DNA from: Colletotrichum lupini
Taxonomy: Eukaryota; Ascomycota; Sordariomycetes; Glomerellales; Glomerellaceae
Direction of reading: 5' to 3'
Assembly: GCF_023278565.1 (NCBI RefSeq)
Contig: NC_064675.1
Location: 2,108,001-2,172,000, forward strand
Length of the DNA: 64,000 nucleotides
A program made the position numbers and the translations under genes. Positions 1-13,081 of the stretch are shown here, piece by piece; positions within the stretch are counted from its first letter, which is position 1; the number at the start of each line of letters is the position of its first letter. The notes beneath the pieces are model-generated. The model was not told the origin of the DNA and made no database searches. It saw only the letters and a list, made by a program, of their open reading frames with translations.

Positions 1-3000
1 AGCGTTATAAATAAATATAACGACGATATAAAACTAACGTATATATTTAAGTCCGCTTTAAAAATAAGTACTATAAGTATACGTCTTCTTCTAAGTACTA
101 TTTTTTTAAATCTAGAGCCGAGTTAGTATATTTAATTAGACTACCGTCCTCCGAGGCTATTCCCTAGGTTATGTTTAAAAAAAAGAAGTTTACCCGGTTT
201 TAATAAGGAGGTTATTACTAAACTATGCGGAAAAGAAATCTCGTAGTAAAGTTTAAAGTAAAAGTAGAGTGCGTAGTTATTAAGTATTATAATATAGCTA
301 TTTAGTAGAGGAATGTAGTTATAATAATACTATTTTATTTCTAAACCTATTATTATAATAGACTAATCTCTAGTTTATTACTATTTTCGCGTCTTTTAGT
401 TCTTTTCTTTAGAAAACCGGTAGCTAAAATTACTTACTATACTTTAAAATAACTGCTCTATTTATATACTTATTATTATATTATCGTAGTCCTTAGAGTT
501 AATAGTGCCGCCTCCTTTTTTATAACTTATTTATTATTTTACTATATACTATATATTAACCTCCCCTTAATCTCGTCCCCGCTAACTAAATTACTAGTCG
601 TCTTCCTTAGCTAAATAATAAAATATAAAACCTTAATATATATAAACTTAGTACTAGGCCCGATTATAAGCAAAATCTACTTATAAAGAACTCTTATTAT
701 ATCGTACTACTCGTAATAAAGTAGCCCCCTTTTCTTAATTAATAATTAGCTATAACGTATTAGCACTTAATTAGTTTTAATAGCTTTATCTAAAGTTATT
801 AGATTTTTAGTTTTACGGTTTTTTAATATTATAAAGTTACGAAGCAATCTCTCTATTTACTTAATATAAAAAAAGCGCTAACGGATATATATAAGTAAAA
901 CGGTAATATTATTATTACGTAAGATTAATAAGATATATAGCTCGTATATTAATAAACCTCTATACGGCCTTATTATAAAGCGTACGTAGCTTATATAAAT
1001 ATCGCTTCTTTTCTTTAGACGCTTTTTATTAAATAGGTTAGTCGCTTAGTAACGTAACTAGGCCTATCCTATTAGCTAATCTACTTTCCTTCCTATACTA
1101 TTTAGTATTTAAATACTATTTTTAAGTCGACCGCGTTTATTATAGGGACCCCTTTGAGGTTAGTATAATAAGGGATAAAACTTCTATTTAACTAATAATA
1201 GACTATAATACCGGGTTAATAATCGCGTTAGAGAGATACTATAATAAATTATATTACATAGTATATAAGAACTAGTAATAATAAGTAAATACGAGATAAA
1301 ACCCGGCTTAAACTTAGCTAAGCAAAAACTTTCTTACCCTTCCTTAATAAATAAGACCTAATAGTTTTTATTTAATAAATATACCTTAGGGAGATAGTAC
1401 TATATTATACTAATATTATAGGCTTCATATCGTAGCCTAACGACGAATAATAGATATTATAAGTAGATAGATAATAGGACAGTAAAAACACGGTAGAAAC
1501 TTAAATAGGCTTTAGGTAGTAGAACTTTATTAGGTGAAATTAAGGGGTAGTAGAAAACTTTAATAAAATTCCTAAATTAGATAAAAAAAAAAAGCTAAGG
1601 TAGCTAAAGTAATAGAACTTATTTAAAACTCTACGATAACTAGTAGAATCCCTTAGAGCTAGTAAAACTAAACTAGAGCTAGTAAAATTACTAAAAGAGG
1701 GAAAAGGGCTAACGGTAGAAAAGTAAGAGAGCCTATTAATAATATAAAAACGGCAGAATTATTAAATCTATAAGGTTATAAATTATAAATAAGGATTATT
1801 AGTAAAGGTAGTAAAACTAATCTCGTGCCGATAACGCACTTCTTATTACTACGATAAGATAATAATTACTAATTTAATAGCTTACTATAGTACTCTTTTT
1901 TATATCCTAGGGGTCGATTTATAATAAATAGTTTATAACTATAGATTCTATTTGCTATAAGAGTATTATAATATTACTAAGGTTTAGTTTTTATAAATAG
2001 CGCGGTTAAGCTTCTAATTAAATAATACGTTTTAGTACCGTTTAATTATTTTAATATATATTTATTATTAAACTAATTCTTAAATAAACCCTTATTTTAT
2101 TCATTTATAGCGTACTTTATTCTCACGTCTTTATATAACTTAGACTATAGTCCTAAGTAAAACCCTATACTTAACCTATATATAATTTTAAAAAGTATCT
2201 AGCGATTCTATTTTTTAAAAACGTAGCTTATCCCGATACTAAGGATAGTTATATTAAATAACCCCGCCGTTTATTATAGTGCGCTCTCGTTCTTTAAAGT
2301 ACTAGTTATTAAAATAATTATTCTTAACTATTATCTAGTAGTACTTAAAAGTCCGCTCTTTTAAAAGAAGCTGCTTATTACTAACGTAAATAGGACATTA
2401 TTTTATATTTAAAATAAGGGGAACCGTTATTAATAAGTAGATATTTTTTATAATAAGTAGTTTTGCGCGAGCTTATAGCTAGAGGTAATCCCGTTTAGCT
2501 AATTCTCTTTTATTATATAGGACTATTATTAAGTCTATAGCCTCGATGTTTTATTATAATATATTATTTTATATTTAATTATTAGATTAATAATATAACA
2601 TCTTAGCGAAATGCCTATGCTTGGGAATTTATAAGTCGATTCCTAGCTCTATATACTCTTCTTACTCTTTACTACGGGCTTATACTTTAATATCCTATAT
2701 AGGATAGTTATAAAAATAGTAATTATAATATTCCTTAACGATATATAAATCGCATCGAGCTTTTATTAAGCGGATTTAGTTAGTAAGTATACGGATCTTA
2801 GCCTCTTTATCCTTATTTTCTATATAATATCGGCCGTCTTTAAGTTCTATTTAGTGTTACTATATTTTAATAATAATATAATCGGGTTTTAAGTCGTTTT
2901 AAAGTTTTATAAGAACTATATTATTTATAATATGAGGGTTGCGTATTAAGCTAACGTATATAAATAGTTTATATATTTAGTTTTTAGTATCCTCTTTTAA

Positions 3001-4273
3001 AAATATATTTTATAAGTTAAAGTTAATATTCTAATTAATATAAGTATTATAAAAGGTTATAAATTTAGGATCGTAGCGCATTATTTAATTACGTACGGCA
3101 TTAGGAGCATTTCCTAAGATTACTTATTAATTCGGTTATAATAAATAGATTATAATTTAACTAACCGTTTACCGCATTCACTACTCCTCTTTATATAAAG
3201 CGCAGAGTTTAACGTTTTTTAAAACTAGCGTTAAGACTTTACCGGCCTATATTATCTTATAACTTAGAGTATAGTATAGCCTTATCCGCTATTAACTATA
3301 TATTACAAATACGTTAAAAAACGGGAGTTTTAAGTATAGATACTTTCTAACGTAGCGGGGTATACTAAGTAAGACCTTATATCTAAGCTCGTAATATCCG
3401 GAATACGGACGTTAAACTCGCGGCATTAAAAACGTAGTTATAAAGAGCTAGAGCAATAATAGTACTAACTATATAGAAAATAAGCTTCTTAGCTAGAGTA
3501 AAATAAAAAATAGTCCTATAGCTTATTAGCCCTTAGTATACGTATAATAAGTCGTTAATATACGGCTTCGGTTTATTATCTATTCCCTTATAATAAACGA
3601 ACTTAATTATTATTATTAATATAAGTATACTTATTATAGGGTACTAAATAATTATAAATAGGATATCCTCGTAATATAAAGCCTTTAAATAACTATAACC
3701 GATAGTTTTTTAAAATAGAAGCCCGTTAAATAGTAATAAGTCCTTATGCTTAGCTCTTACCTCGTCGTTATTTTTAATACTCTTCGGGCTATTATAATAC
3801 TTAGCGTTTATCAATTCGAGGCCTCGGGTTTTAAAGAGTTTATTTACGGACTTATCTTAGGGTTTTTTTCTCTCGTTCTAAACGAGCTCGCTAGGCTATG
3901 TTCTTATATAGTATAGAATTTAATAGTATTTAGCTAGTTAAATATACTACTATTTAAGCTATAGCTACTTTTTAAAAAGGGAGATAATAATAATTAACTA
4001 AATAATAATAAGAGGCTATAATTAATTAATAATCGTTTTTATAAAGGGAGAAGTTTTTTAAGAAGGGTATTATTTTAAAATTAGCTTTAAAAAACGTCTC
4101 TAACTCTAATTATAAAAACTATTATAAATAAATACTATAAATTAGATTTCGAGGCTTAATAATATAACCTAAGTATAAAGAGAGTAAAAAAATAAAAGCT
4201 TAAAATATTTTATAAGTATCTAGTAAAATCTAACTATATTAATATTTTTTTTAAACTAATTAAAAAGTAAAAT

Positions 4274-4305
4274 AGCGACGCCAGTATAAGAGCGACGCCA
4301 GTATA
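4274..4305. repeat. Direct repeat, 17-bp unit, two copies
   Basis: AGCGACGCCAGTATAAG at 4274-4290 is followed immediately by a second copy (15 of 17 bases) at 4291-4305. Both retain a CCAG, i.e. an unmutated CpA, inside a tract where CpA is nearly absent. The duplication may post-date the RIP, or it may be a preserved scrap. Confidence 0.7.
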
Positions 4306-6440
4306 TTAATTTATAATACCAATATATTAATTCTCTTATTCTTATTTCCCTTTTTAAAAATAGCCGCCTTAATATCAACTAACTTTATAAAATTAATAAT
4401 TTTAAAAAATAATACGATTTTATTACTAAGCTCTTAATTAATATATTATAAAATACGTAACTTTTTATAAATAATTATTTTAATATAGAGCTTATATTAT
4501 ATTTTATTTACTATTTCTTTAAGGAAATAACGAAAACTTAGTAAACTACTTTTTTATAATTCTTTTTAAAATATAACCCCTCTCTTTTTAATAAATAGTT
4601 TTAATAACTTTTTTATTTTATAATAGAGTAGTTTAGTAATACTCTTTAGCTTATTAAATAAGTTATTAAGACTAATTAATAATTAATAATAATACTACTT
4701 TAATAATAAGAATATATTTATTAATAATAATAAATATAGGGTCCCTAAGTTAACTTATTACTTTATTTACTCCTATAACTATTTTTTATTTAAAATAAAA
4801 CGTCTTTTTAAGCTATAGCTTTTTATTATACTCTAAGTAACTAATCCTCCTCTTTTTTTATAACTTAAATTCTAAACTTATTAATTTTTAATAATTTAAA
4901 ATAAACTTATAATATCTTTTTTAATTAAGTTAATAATTATATAAACGTTAATAGATTTAGTATTATAAAACGCAATAAATATAAAGCTCGAGGCTAAATT
5001 ATTTAATATATTTTTTAATATAATTAGTTTAATAAGCCTAGGCTTATATTAAATATTAGTATTTAATAATATAAGTTTTATAAATACGGTTATAAATAAT
5101 AAGTTATTACTAAAACTTAAAAAGAGGATAAATAGCTATTATATTATTATTTAGACCCTTAGTATAATTAGTATAATTATAGCCTTAATTTTAAAACCTT
5201 TACGCACTTTTTATATTATAAGCTTATTAAAGTAGTTAAAAATGTTATTAAAACTATAAGCTAATAAATTAAAATTCGAGCTTATAATATATATATTATT
5301 ATTTAAGAATAGTTTTTAAAGTCTTTATTTATTTAGTGAGATATTTATAATACTAAAGCTCGTCTAAATTAAGAAAAACTAATTAAATATTTATTAATTA
5401 TAGTATTAATTAAGCTATTTAATAAGTAAGATATTTTATATATAGTAAAATAAGTAAATAATAAGCTAAACTATTTTATTAGCCTTATTTAGATTTCTTT
5501 TTACTATTTTTAAATATAAAAGCGATTCTTTAAGGTAATTAGCTTTAATAATACTTATAATACTAATTACTTTAAGCTCTTTTTTTTTTAAATTATTAAA
5601 TAAACTTATTTTAAATTTATTTATAATACCGTATTTAGCCTTATTAATAACGAGAAACTAGAGGGTTTTTAGTTTTTTTCAGTAAGTATTTACTAATTTA
5701 TAAATTAATACTCAGTCCGTTATTTTATTATTATTATTATAAACTATAATAAATAAAAAAAGGCTATATTAAATAAGTAGTTCTTAAATATTTAGTAATA
5801 ATTTTATATTTATTATATTAATTTTAATATTATACTTAAGGCTAAGTAGAAATAAGTTAAGAACTATAGTTAGAATAATAATAATAATAAGTTTAATAAT
5901 AAGAAATATTAATTATTAATATAAATAATAATTATATTAGGTAATAAGAATAAGGCTTATATTAATATATTTCTTAATGAGCCCCCCCTTTATATATATT
6001 ATAAGGTCTTTATAATATAAAGACTTATTATTTTTATTAAAACTAAGTATATTTTTAAAAAAGCTTAGACTGAGCTTTATAAAAGGTTTAATAATTAATA
6101 CCTAATTCTTTAGTATTTCTATATAATATACTTATTTTTAAGAGTATAGTAGGCCCGTTATCTTATTTAAAAATATTAGAACTTTAGTACTTATATTACT
6201 TTTAGTACTAAGGTAAGTAATTATATTATATATATATATAGTCTTATTTATATTATTTATTAGAATAATAAGAGTATATATTATTATAAAATATTAATAT
6301 TATAATTATAAATAGTAAATTATATTAAATATATAATTATATAATAAGCTTATAATATATTAAAATAAGTTAATAATTTATTTATTTTATTACTTATTAA
6401 TTAATTTATATTTATAAATATTATAGAAATTAAAAAAATA

Positions 6441-6660
6441 GAAATATTTAAGAAATATTTAAAATATATTAAGGAAATATTTAAAATATATTAAGGAAAT
6501 ATTTAAGAAATATTTAATGTATATTAAGGAAATCTTTAGGAAATTTTTAAGAAACTTTTAAAAAATCTTTAGGAAATGTTTAAGAAACTTTTAGGAAATA
6601 TTTAAGAAATTTGTAGGAAGTTTTTATGAAATGTTTAGGAGATATTTAAGAAATATTTAT
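6441..6660. repeat. AT-rich minisatellite, about 12-bp unit
   Basis: Roughly 18 imperfect copies of a 12-bp unit close to GGAAATATTTAA, with variants such as AAATCTTTAGGA and AAACTTTTAAGA. Units are directly adjacent with no spacers, so this is a tandem minisatellite and not a CRISPR array. It lies in the left RIP tract. Its parent element is not recognised. Confidence 0.8.
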
Positions 6661-8340
6661 AATTAATATATTATTTACTTAGTATTTATAGCCTTAACCT
6701 CTATTTATATATTTATTACGAATATTTATTTATAATACTACGGTATTTTTAATTTATATAGTATTATTTTAAAAAGGTAAGTAAAATACTTCTATTTTAA
6801 TAAACTCTTTACTTATAAACTTCTCTAAATTAATTATTCCTTATTATCCTTTAACCCTTAATTATACCTTTTACTTATTTATATTTTTAATAAAAATCTA
6901 AAAAAAAATAGCGGGGTTTATTTAAAAATCCGTCTTATTATTATTAAGATTATTAGCGGGGGTAGGCTAAATTAGCTTACCCTTAACTATTTTATTATTT
7001 TAGCTTATTTACTTAGGGGTTTTAAAACTTTTTAAAAATAATTAATATTAAATATAATAATATATAAGTATTAATAAAGTAACTTATTAAAAATATCCTC
7101 GTTTAATACGAGTTTAGGGTAACGGTATTTATAAAATACTAAGTAAGTCGGCTCGTATACGTTAAGGAGAGGGTAGGTTATAAAATTTAGTTAAGAAGAG
7201 CGTTAATTAAAGAATAAGTTATACTTATTATAATTAATAACGTCCTACGATTTATAAACCTTATAGCTCTCCTCGGGGCTAAGCTTAACGTTTATTTTTA
7301 TTTAAGTAACGTCTTATTAAAAATAGTTAATTTTATAAACTAGAAATATTTTAGAAATATTTTTATTTATAATACTATCCTCTTTAAAAAGGATAGTAAA
7401 TAATACCTTATTATTTATAATAACTTTAAGCTTTTGGGGGGTATTTAGGGGCATATCCTAGCCCTTTATAAATAATATTATTTTAGTATAATATTTTATA
7501 AAAAACTATTAATAAAGCTAAAAATATTAACGTAAAATAGGAAATAATTTATAAATAACTTCGAGGTTAATAATAATAAAAAGGGATCCTTTATAAGAAA
7601 TTGCGGAGTTAATATAATAACCCTCTTTAAAATACTTTTTAAGTATACTAAGAGACGACTAATAATAGTTATTAAAATAAAAGCTATCAGCCTCTAAATA
7701 ACGGTAATAAAGTTCTCTTAGTAATAGGATTACTTAACCTTATTATTATAAAAATAAGTAAATAAATTGCGTATTTAATTATAATAATAGGGATAAAACT
7801 TATATTATTAGTTTTAAATATAAGGAGATTTTTAAGCTAGCCCCTCTTATTATTAATATAGGACTCAAAGCTATTACTATTATAGTAATAAAAAAGTATT
7901 ATAAAATTAATTTAAAAACATTTTTAATTAATTATTAATAAATTTCGAGTATAATAATAAGTTTTATAATAAAATTCTTTAATAAAAGTCGTAACGAAGA
8001 GTAGAAGTTTAAAAAAAGGAATGCGACTTAGTTAGAATAAAAAAAAAGTATAAGTTAGAATTATTTCTTATAGAGCGGACTTTAATTAAGTAATAATACC
8101 CTAATTAGTTATAATTTATTTTAAAATATTTCTAGCCCGAGTACTTTTTAAAAAAAAAACGAAGTCCGATTAGTTAAATTTAGCCGGGATTTATTAATAT
8201 CTAAGTACTTACTATTATACACGGGACTCTTACCTTAACTAGGGGGGGTTATTATTAGTTTATATATAGACTCTAGTGGAAGCTATATTTATACCGGAAA
8301 GCAACCTTTAAGAGATAATTATTAACGCCTAACGGAAGGA

Positions 8341-9311
8341 AATCCGCCCTCTCTCAAAGACACACCTACCTAAATTTAGCACGCAACCTCTAATTCCCCA
8401 AAACCCTTGTTATATCCGAGCTATTGGCAAATGAGCCCTGCAATTCAGGGTCTCTTCTCGTATTGTCACCGACGCAACAGAGCTCGTGGCTGGAATTCCA
8501 ATTTTAACTTGCCTCATGTGACCGTTTATTGAGAGACATTGGCAGTTCTAGAGCTTCTCTAACTCATCTTGGGGCAATTGCCTTTCTCCGCCTGTACGCC
8601 AGGGTAACGATGTTGGGGAAGCTTGTGGAGAAAACCCCCTTATTCATCGGGCCCCGGCTGGGCACCACTGGGCCGAAAAGCTGGAGCACGCCCCTGAGAA
8701 AAAACAAAAAATATACGGATCCCAAGGTGGCGGTGCTTTATGATCCCGACACCGGTGCCGCGAGTCATGGGTGGTTTGCGGATGGACTGAACTTGCTACG
8801 AACACCTACGTGTTGCGTCCAGCTGATGAGCTTTCCTCAAAATCTCATATGCCCATTCTAAACATCCCTTATCCAGTATTGTCAATCGGAATTGCCCGTA
8901 TTATAGTCGTCAGGCCTTGAATCCTTCTCACCCCTCATTTGAACCTCTGTCTCTGATGGCTGGCGCGGTCTGAAAAGGTCAAACATAAAGTGTTGCAGCC
9001 GAGTTGAGAACTATGCTTTCTCAACATTGGACATGGCACGTGAGCTATTCTAATAGAGTCCTGCAAGGCCTTACGTCTCGGATTATGCTCTGCCCACACA
9101 TGGTCGGAATGAGTGAGATGTGGTCTGTGGGTAGCTCTTGTGTAACATTTGCCCTAAGCTACCTCTGGCACTAATGATCATGATGAGAAGTCCTCCATGG
9201 GAAGACTACCTTCCAAACAGCGATAACTCACAAAGCCAGGTGGCTTTCCAATTCCGAACATGCCTTCCGATAACCCCTATGGACCATCCAGACCTCCTCT
9301 TAGGAGATCAT
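8341..9311. other. Intergenic, no gene supported
   Basis: Base composition returns to normal here. The longest open frame (8529-8861, plus, 110 codons) has no recognisable domain and no splice-linked partner. I see no RNA gene or repeat. The stretch separates the RIP tract from the 3' end of the first minus-strand gene. Confidence 0.5.
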
Positions 9312-10642
9312 TCAGAATCTCACAGCAAAGAACAAGTAGAACAACAAAGCCAATGCAGTTGCCCAACACAGCGTCGCGATGATAAGATGGGGGCGATAGG
9401 AGAGGGTCTCCAGGAGATATAGGTGGTAGCGGTTGATGTAAGTCGAGGCAACAATGAAGCCCACTTCCCTGGCTACGAACTCGACGATCTCGATGCGCAG
9501 CTCGCGAGGGCTAAGGATAGTGTTGTTAATGTCGCTCAACTCGGACTGTGTGAGCAAAGGTGTCGACTGCACATGGTGTCGACCCTCCAACATCTCTCGA
9601 ACACCATGTAGCTCCTGATTAATTCGACCCAACTAGTCTTCCTCGTCAGTGAGGAACTCCTCGGCAGTGATGTACTCCTCGTCACTGACCTCTTCAGTGA
9701 GTTGTCGCGTTAGATCCCTGAGGGCCCTGACGGTATCGGACCACTCGACCAGACGGCTGAAAGCCAGCTCCAGTGCCAATGAGGCGCTTATGTCGCTAAG
9801 AAGAATGTCTTCATGCCACACGCCAAGGGGCTGGAACGGAGTGAAAAGGCCACCACCATAAGTCAGTGAGCGCAACGGAAAGATCTCGCCGATGGTCTCA
9901 ATGGCGTTTCGGCGCTCTTGAATGGCGGTGGCAGGGTTCTCCGCAATTCTGGCTCTCATTCTGGTGATGATGCGAGCGCTCTTGATCACGATGGGGTTTC
10001 GCTCAGAACCCGCAGGGGCAATCGCTTCGAGAACACGGGGATCGGGGACGACATCGGCGAGACTATCCTCAGAGATGTCGGAAGCAGCCTCATCGATGTC
10101 AGAATCATCGAAGACAGCGTTGCTAAGGCCAGTCTCAGAATCTTCCGATGTAGACTCTGTAAGGATAGGAGAGTCCGGGACAGGGTTAACGGGATGAGAG
10201 ATCGAAGCATTGTCGGCCATGTAGTTCGAGTTATTGAGAGGAAGAGGAGGCAGGTTTCTCAGCTGCTCGGGAGTGGCGTAAAGGGTCGTAGCCCACTGCA
10301 CCGAAGACTCGCTTGCAGAGCCATCATCAGAGTCATCATCGTCATGATCAGGGAGATCGGCTTCATAGAGACGCCGTTCTTGCATCTGTGAGACCAAGGT
10401 GAGTAGGAATGATCTTTTTTTTATTTTTCCTTTGAGCCAACTTCACACTGTACCTCTGGAGATACAGCGAGGCAGGGAAAGGATGAGGATTGGGAAGGGC
10501 ATACCTGACGGGCTCTGCGTCTGCGTCTCGCGGCGCTGCGGCTGCTGCGGAATGGCAACTGAGGACCGTCGCTGTCAGAGGCAGACTCCGAGGCCGAGTC
10601 CGAAGCAGAATCCAAAGAAGAGTTCGAAGTAGAGTCAGACAT
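9312..10642 (-). CDS. Acidic Ser/Asp-rich protein with C-terminal membrane anchor (hypothetical)
   Basis: Unrecognised protein, spliced here from 10642-10505, 10385-9690 and 9632-9312, giving 384 residues. The start is the ATG of MSDSTSNSSLD. Intron 1 (10386-10504) has a GTATGC donor and a CACAG acceptor. The N-terminus is Ser/Asp-rich and is followed by an Arg-rich patch (about residues 33-46); the middle is strongly acidic. The last ~25 residues form one hydrophobic segment (HLIIATLCWATALALLFYLF), so a tail-anchored topology is likely. The second intron (9633-9689, 57 bp, GTCAGT donor, CTGAC branch, TAG acceptor) is in frame and ends in a TAG. If it is retained, translation stops after 296 residues with an acidic tail and no anchor. 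The alternative is that the TAG is a mutated CAG and there is no intron. The gene is real by coding bias and splicing; its function is unknown. Confidence 0.65.
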
Positions 10643-11280
10643 GGCTTTGATTTGTCTTGACTGTGATTTTGGGCGATTGTCTGTGATGCCAAAGTGGCCA
10701 AGAGTGAGAGAATGATGGGATATCGCCCTCTGTTTGTGGCGTGGGAGTAAGGAGAGTGTGTTGAATGGAGTGAGTACCTTATGTTGAGGGAGAAAGGCGA
10801 GAGAAAGCTGAAAAGTGAGATTTGGGAAAATATTCTTCGCCCCAGGTGCAGGTGCGAAAGGGGTGCGCCTGCCTCAGTATCGTTTTGTTTATTTTCGACC
10901 ACACAGTCATTCTAGTTGTGTCCGCAATGGAATTCTTACCAGCATCTCCAGTTCTTACTCAATTAATGTGAATATAGCCAGTGCTTTTTTGATCAAGAGT
11001 TCCTTGCCTAATCTAGATAAAGAGGTTCATCTTCTCACACCATACTTCGCATTTCACGTTCATTGATGAATGAGCACACTGCTGCAGTTTCTTAAAGGAT
11101 GACTAGTGAAGGATATATAGATCAAGAGCTGCCAAGTCTTGCCTACGATTCCTGAGCCTGGAGTCCACCTCGTCCCCTCTCAGGCTGTTCACCCAGACTG
11201 TGTCACTCTCCTCATCCAAATTCCGCTCTCCTGACAAGTGACATTGAGGGCAGATTCAATGGAATCCTTTGGAGTAAAGA
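10643..11280. other. Intergenic promoter region of the acidic protein gene
   Basis: This 638-bp region lies between the start of the acidic protein gene and the stop of the next minus-strand gene. Composition is ordinary. I see no gene, repeat or recognisable operator. It should hold the upstream gene's terminator and the downstream gene's promoter. Confidence 0.5.
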
Positions 11281-12638
11281 CTAACCGCCCTCAGCGGAGC
11301 ACTCCGCCTGTTCTTGGGTTTGCATCTTTCTGGCTTTGGCCCACTCCGACTCTGCCGCCTCCTCCATTTTTTGCACCACAGTCCACACTTCCTGGCAATC
11401 TCTGATCCCGCGTTCAATGCGACCCTGAATTTTCTTCATGCACTCGATCTCAAGGACGGAGAAGAATCCGCCATCGGTTGTCTCGCTGACATTTGCCTTC
11501 TTCTCACCCTCGTCGGGCTTGGGGGAACTCTCGACCTTATTGTTGTTCTGCGCGTTTGACGACTCTGGGGCACTCTTGGGCTGCGTCTTCTTAGCTTGCT
11601 CATGGCTTTCCGCCGCACTGTCTTTCTTGTTGGTCTTAGCCATCTTGTTCTTGTTCTTGGGTATTGCTTGCTGTTTGATATTGGCTCCTGGGTGGTTCTT
11701 CACGGTCTTGGAATTGTTGTCAATGTTCTCCTTTGCCTTGACTTTCTTGCCCTTAGAGACTGTCGACTTTTTGGTGATTGCTCCAGCGTTACTCTCAATA
11801 GTCCCGGAGCCTCTGCTACTCTTATGCTTTGCCGTGGTCTTCGTATTCAAGGAGGCTGCTCGCTGGTCGGTGTTGAGCTGTGAATTACTCTCAGCAATCC
11901 CAATGGCGTTGCCGGCCTTCTGCTTCTTCGCCTTCTTCCTTTTGCTCTTGGGTACCGCCAAATGATTGGTGTTGGCCACAGTATTGCTCTCGGCGGGGCC
12001 AAAAGCTTTGCTCATGTTGTCCTTTGTTTCGTTCTTCTGGTCATTCTTCTCTAGACCCTTGGGAGCCATGGAACCACCATTCTCATCGTCCTCGTTGTCC
12101 TCCTTGATGTCGGCCAACTTTCTAGTCTTTGTCTTTGTCTTCTTCCCCTTCTTCACGTTCTGGCCGTTCTTTGTGTTTCTGATGGGCCCAGCATCATTCT
12201 TAGCACGCAGCTCGGTCACCATGAGTAAATTTTCGACCAGCTTTTGGTGTTGAAGGAGCCCAACCGTCAGGTAAACAATCGACTTGCTCAGCCTAGGTGG
12301 AACTCTCATCACAACGTCGAGGAGGTTGGTAGGATCTTCGTCGCACTCAGACGTGAGTTCTTTGAGCATCTTGATATTCTCCAGCAAGACTGGGTCATCG
12401 TGCTATCAAAACCATTGATATCAGTCAGTGGTTTGATATTAAGGCGGCAATGACAAATAATCAACAGACTGCTAAGGATACTCACCTCTAGAGCGCAGTA
12501 GCTCATGTCGGGAGGTGTGTAAGGGCCCCAAGACCTCGCGAGCCTGGCAATCGATGGATTTTGGTTGCCAGGAGCGTTGAGAGTCGACTCCTTATTCGAT
12601 GGATCCTTGAGAGGTGCGGGATTCTGTTGATCGCTCAT
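11281..12638 (-). CDS. Lysine-rich repeat protein (hypothetical)
   Basis: Two exons, 12638-12486 and 12402-11281, encode 424 residues. The 83-bp intron has a GTGAGT donor, a CTGAC branch and a GATAG acceptor, and the join is in phase 0. The first ~130 residues look globular and helical (SIARLARSWGPYTPPD to VGLLQHQKLVENLL). About residues 135-330 are low-complexity, rich in Lys/Ala/Asn, with a loosely repeated ESN...NT...K-rich pattern of roughly 35-45 residues and many basic clusters that could act as nuclear or nucleolar signals. The C-terminal ~60 residues are again helix-like (ECMKKIQGRIERGIRDCQEV). No family is recognised. Nucleolar or nucleic-acid association is a guess from composition only. 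It is intact and lies 638 bp from the acidic protein gene, in the same orientation. Confidence 0.75.
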
Positions 12639-13081
12639 GCTGGGCGGCTTGAAAATGACTGAGTAACGTGATCTTCCGATATCGCTCTCAAAATTCAAGA
12701 CCACTAAGTATGTGTATGCTTTGGTGATGCGATTGGGATAATCAAAAAGCATTCGGGGTGGCAATAGAATAAAGGGTCAAGAGATTGAGGTGGTGTGGGG
12801 AAAAAGATGAGGCGGGGTCCAAAGGCTGTGAAGACGCGAGGAATTGTGGTGTGTTCTAAAGCAGAACAACAAACAACTGGGTGAACTTTCAAAATGGTGT
12901 GAGATCGCAATAGACGGCAAGAGCGAACGGGCTACCGAGAATGGGATGATTGGGAAAACAATGCCATATAATTTCAAGGTGATTCTTTTGTTGAATGAAA
13001 CATATACGACTATTTGAGCTTGAACATATGACTTTTATTGCAACTCGTCCATCCTAACATATGTTCGGGCAATGAACCTTT
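12639..13081. other. Intergenic, promoter of the lysine-rich protein gene
   Basis: 443 bp between the lysine-rich protein start and the glutathione S-transferase stop. Open frames here lack coding character. No repeat or RNA gene was seen. Confidence 0.5.

Larger units (their letters stand above)
1..8340. other. AT-rich RIP-degraded tract, unclassified repeat remains
   Basis: Very AT-rich DNA with almost no CpA or TpG but many CpG, and stops in all frames. This is the signature of repeat-induced point mutation on former repeats. I found no LTR pair, target duplication or polymerase motif that I could recognise on either strand, and none of the four LTR types present elsewhere in the window recurs here. 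It is probably transposon-derived by analogy with the other AT-rich tracts, but the class is unknown. The right border with normal-composition DNA lies near 8330-8345. No gene is supported. Confidence 0.75.

Noticed and set aside
6441..6660. CRISPR-like periodic array
   Set aside because: Units are contiguous 12-mers without spacers, in a eukaryotic genome. It is a minisatellite.
8529..8861. 110-codon plus-strand open frame
   Set aside because: No recognisable domain, no splice-linked partner and adjacent to a RIP tract. Length alone is not enough.
10363..10902. 179-codon minus-strand frame overlapping the acidic protein gene
   Set aside because: Covers the first exon in another frame plus intron and promoter. 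Composition is non-coding.
11314..12253. Several long hydrophobic plus-strand frames opposite the lysine-rich gene
   Set aside because: They are the antisense image of Lys codons (read as Phe/Leu), not membrane proteins.
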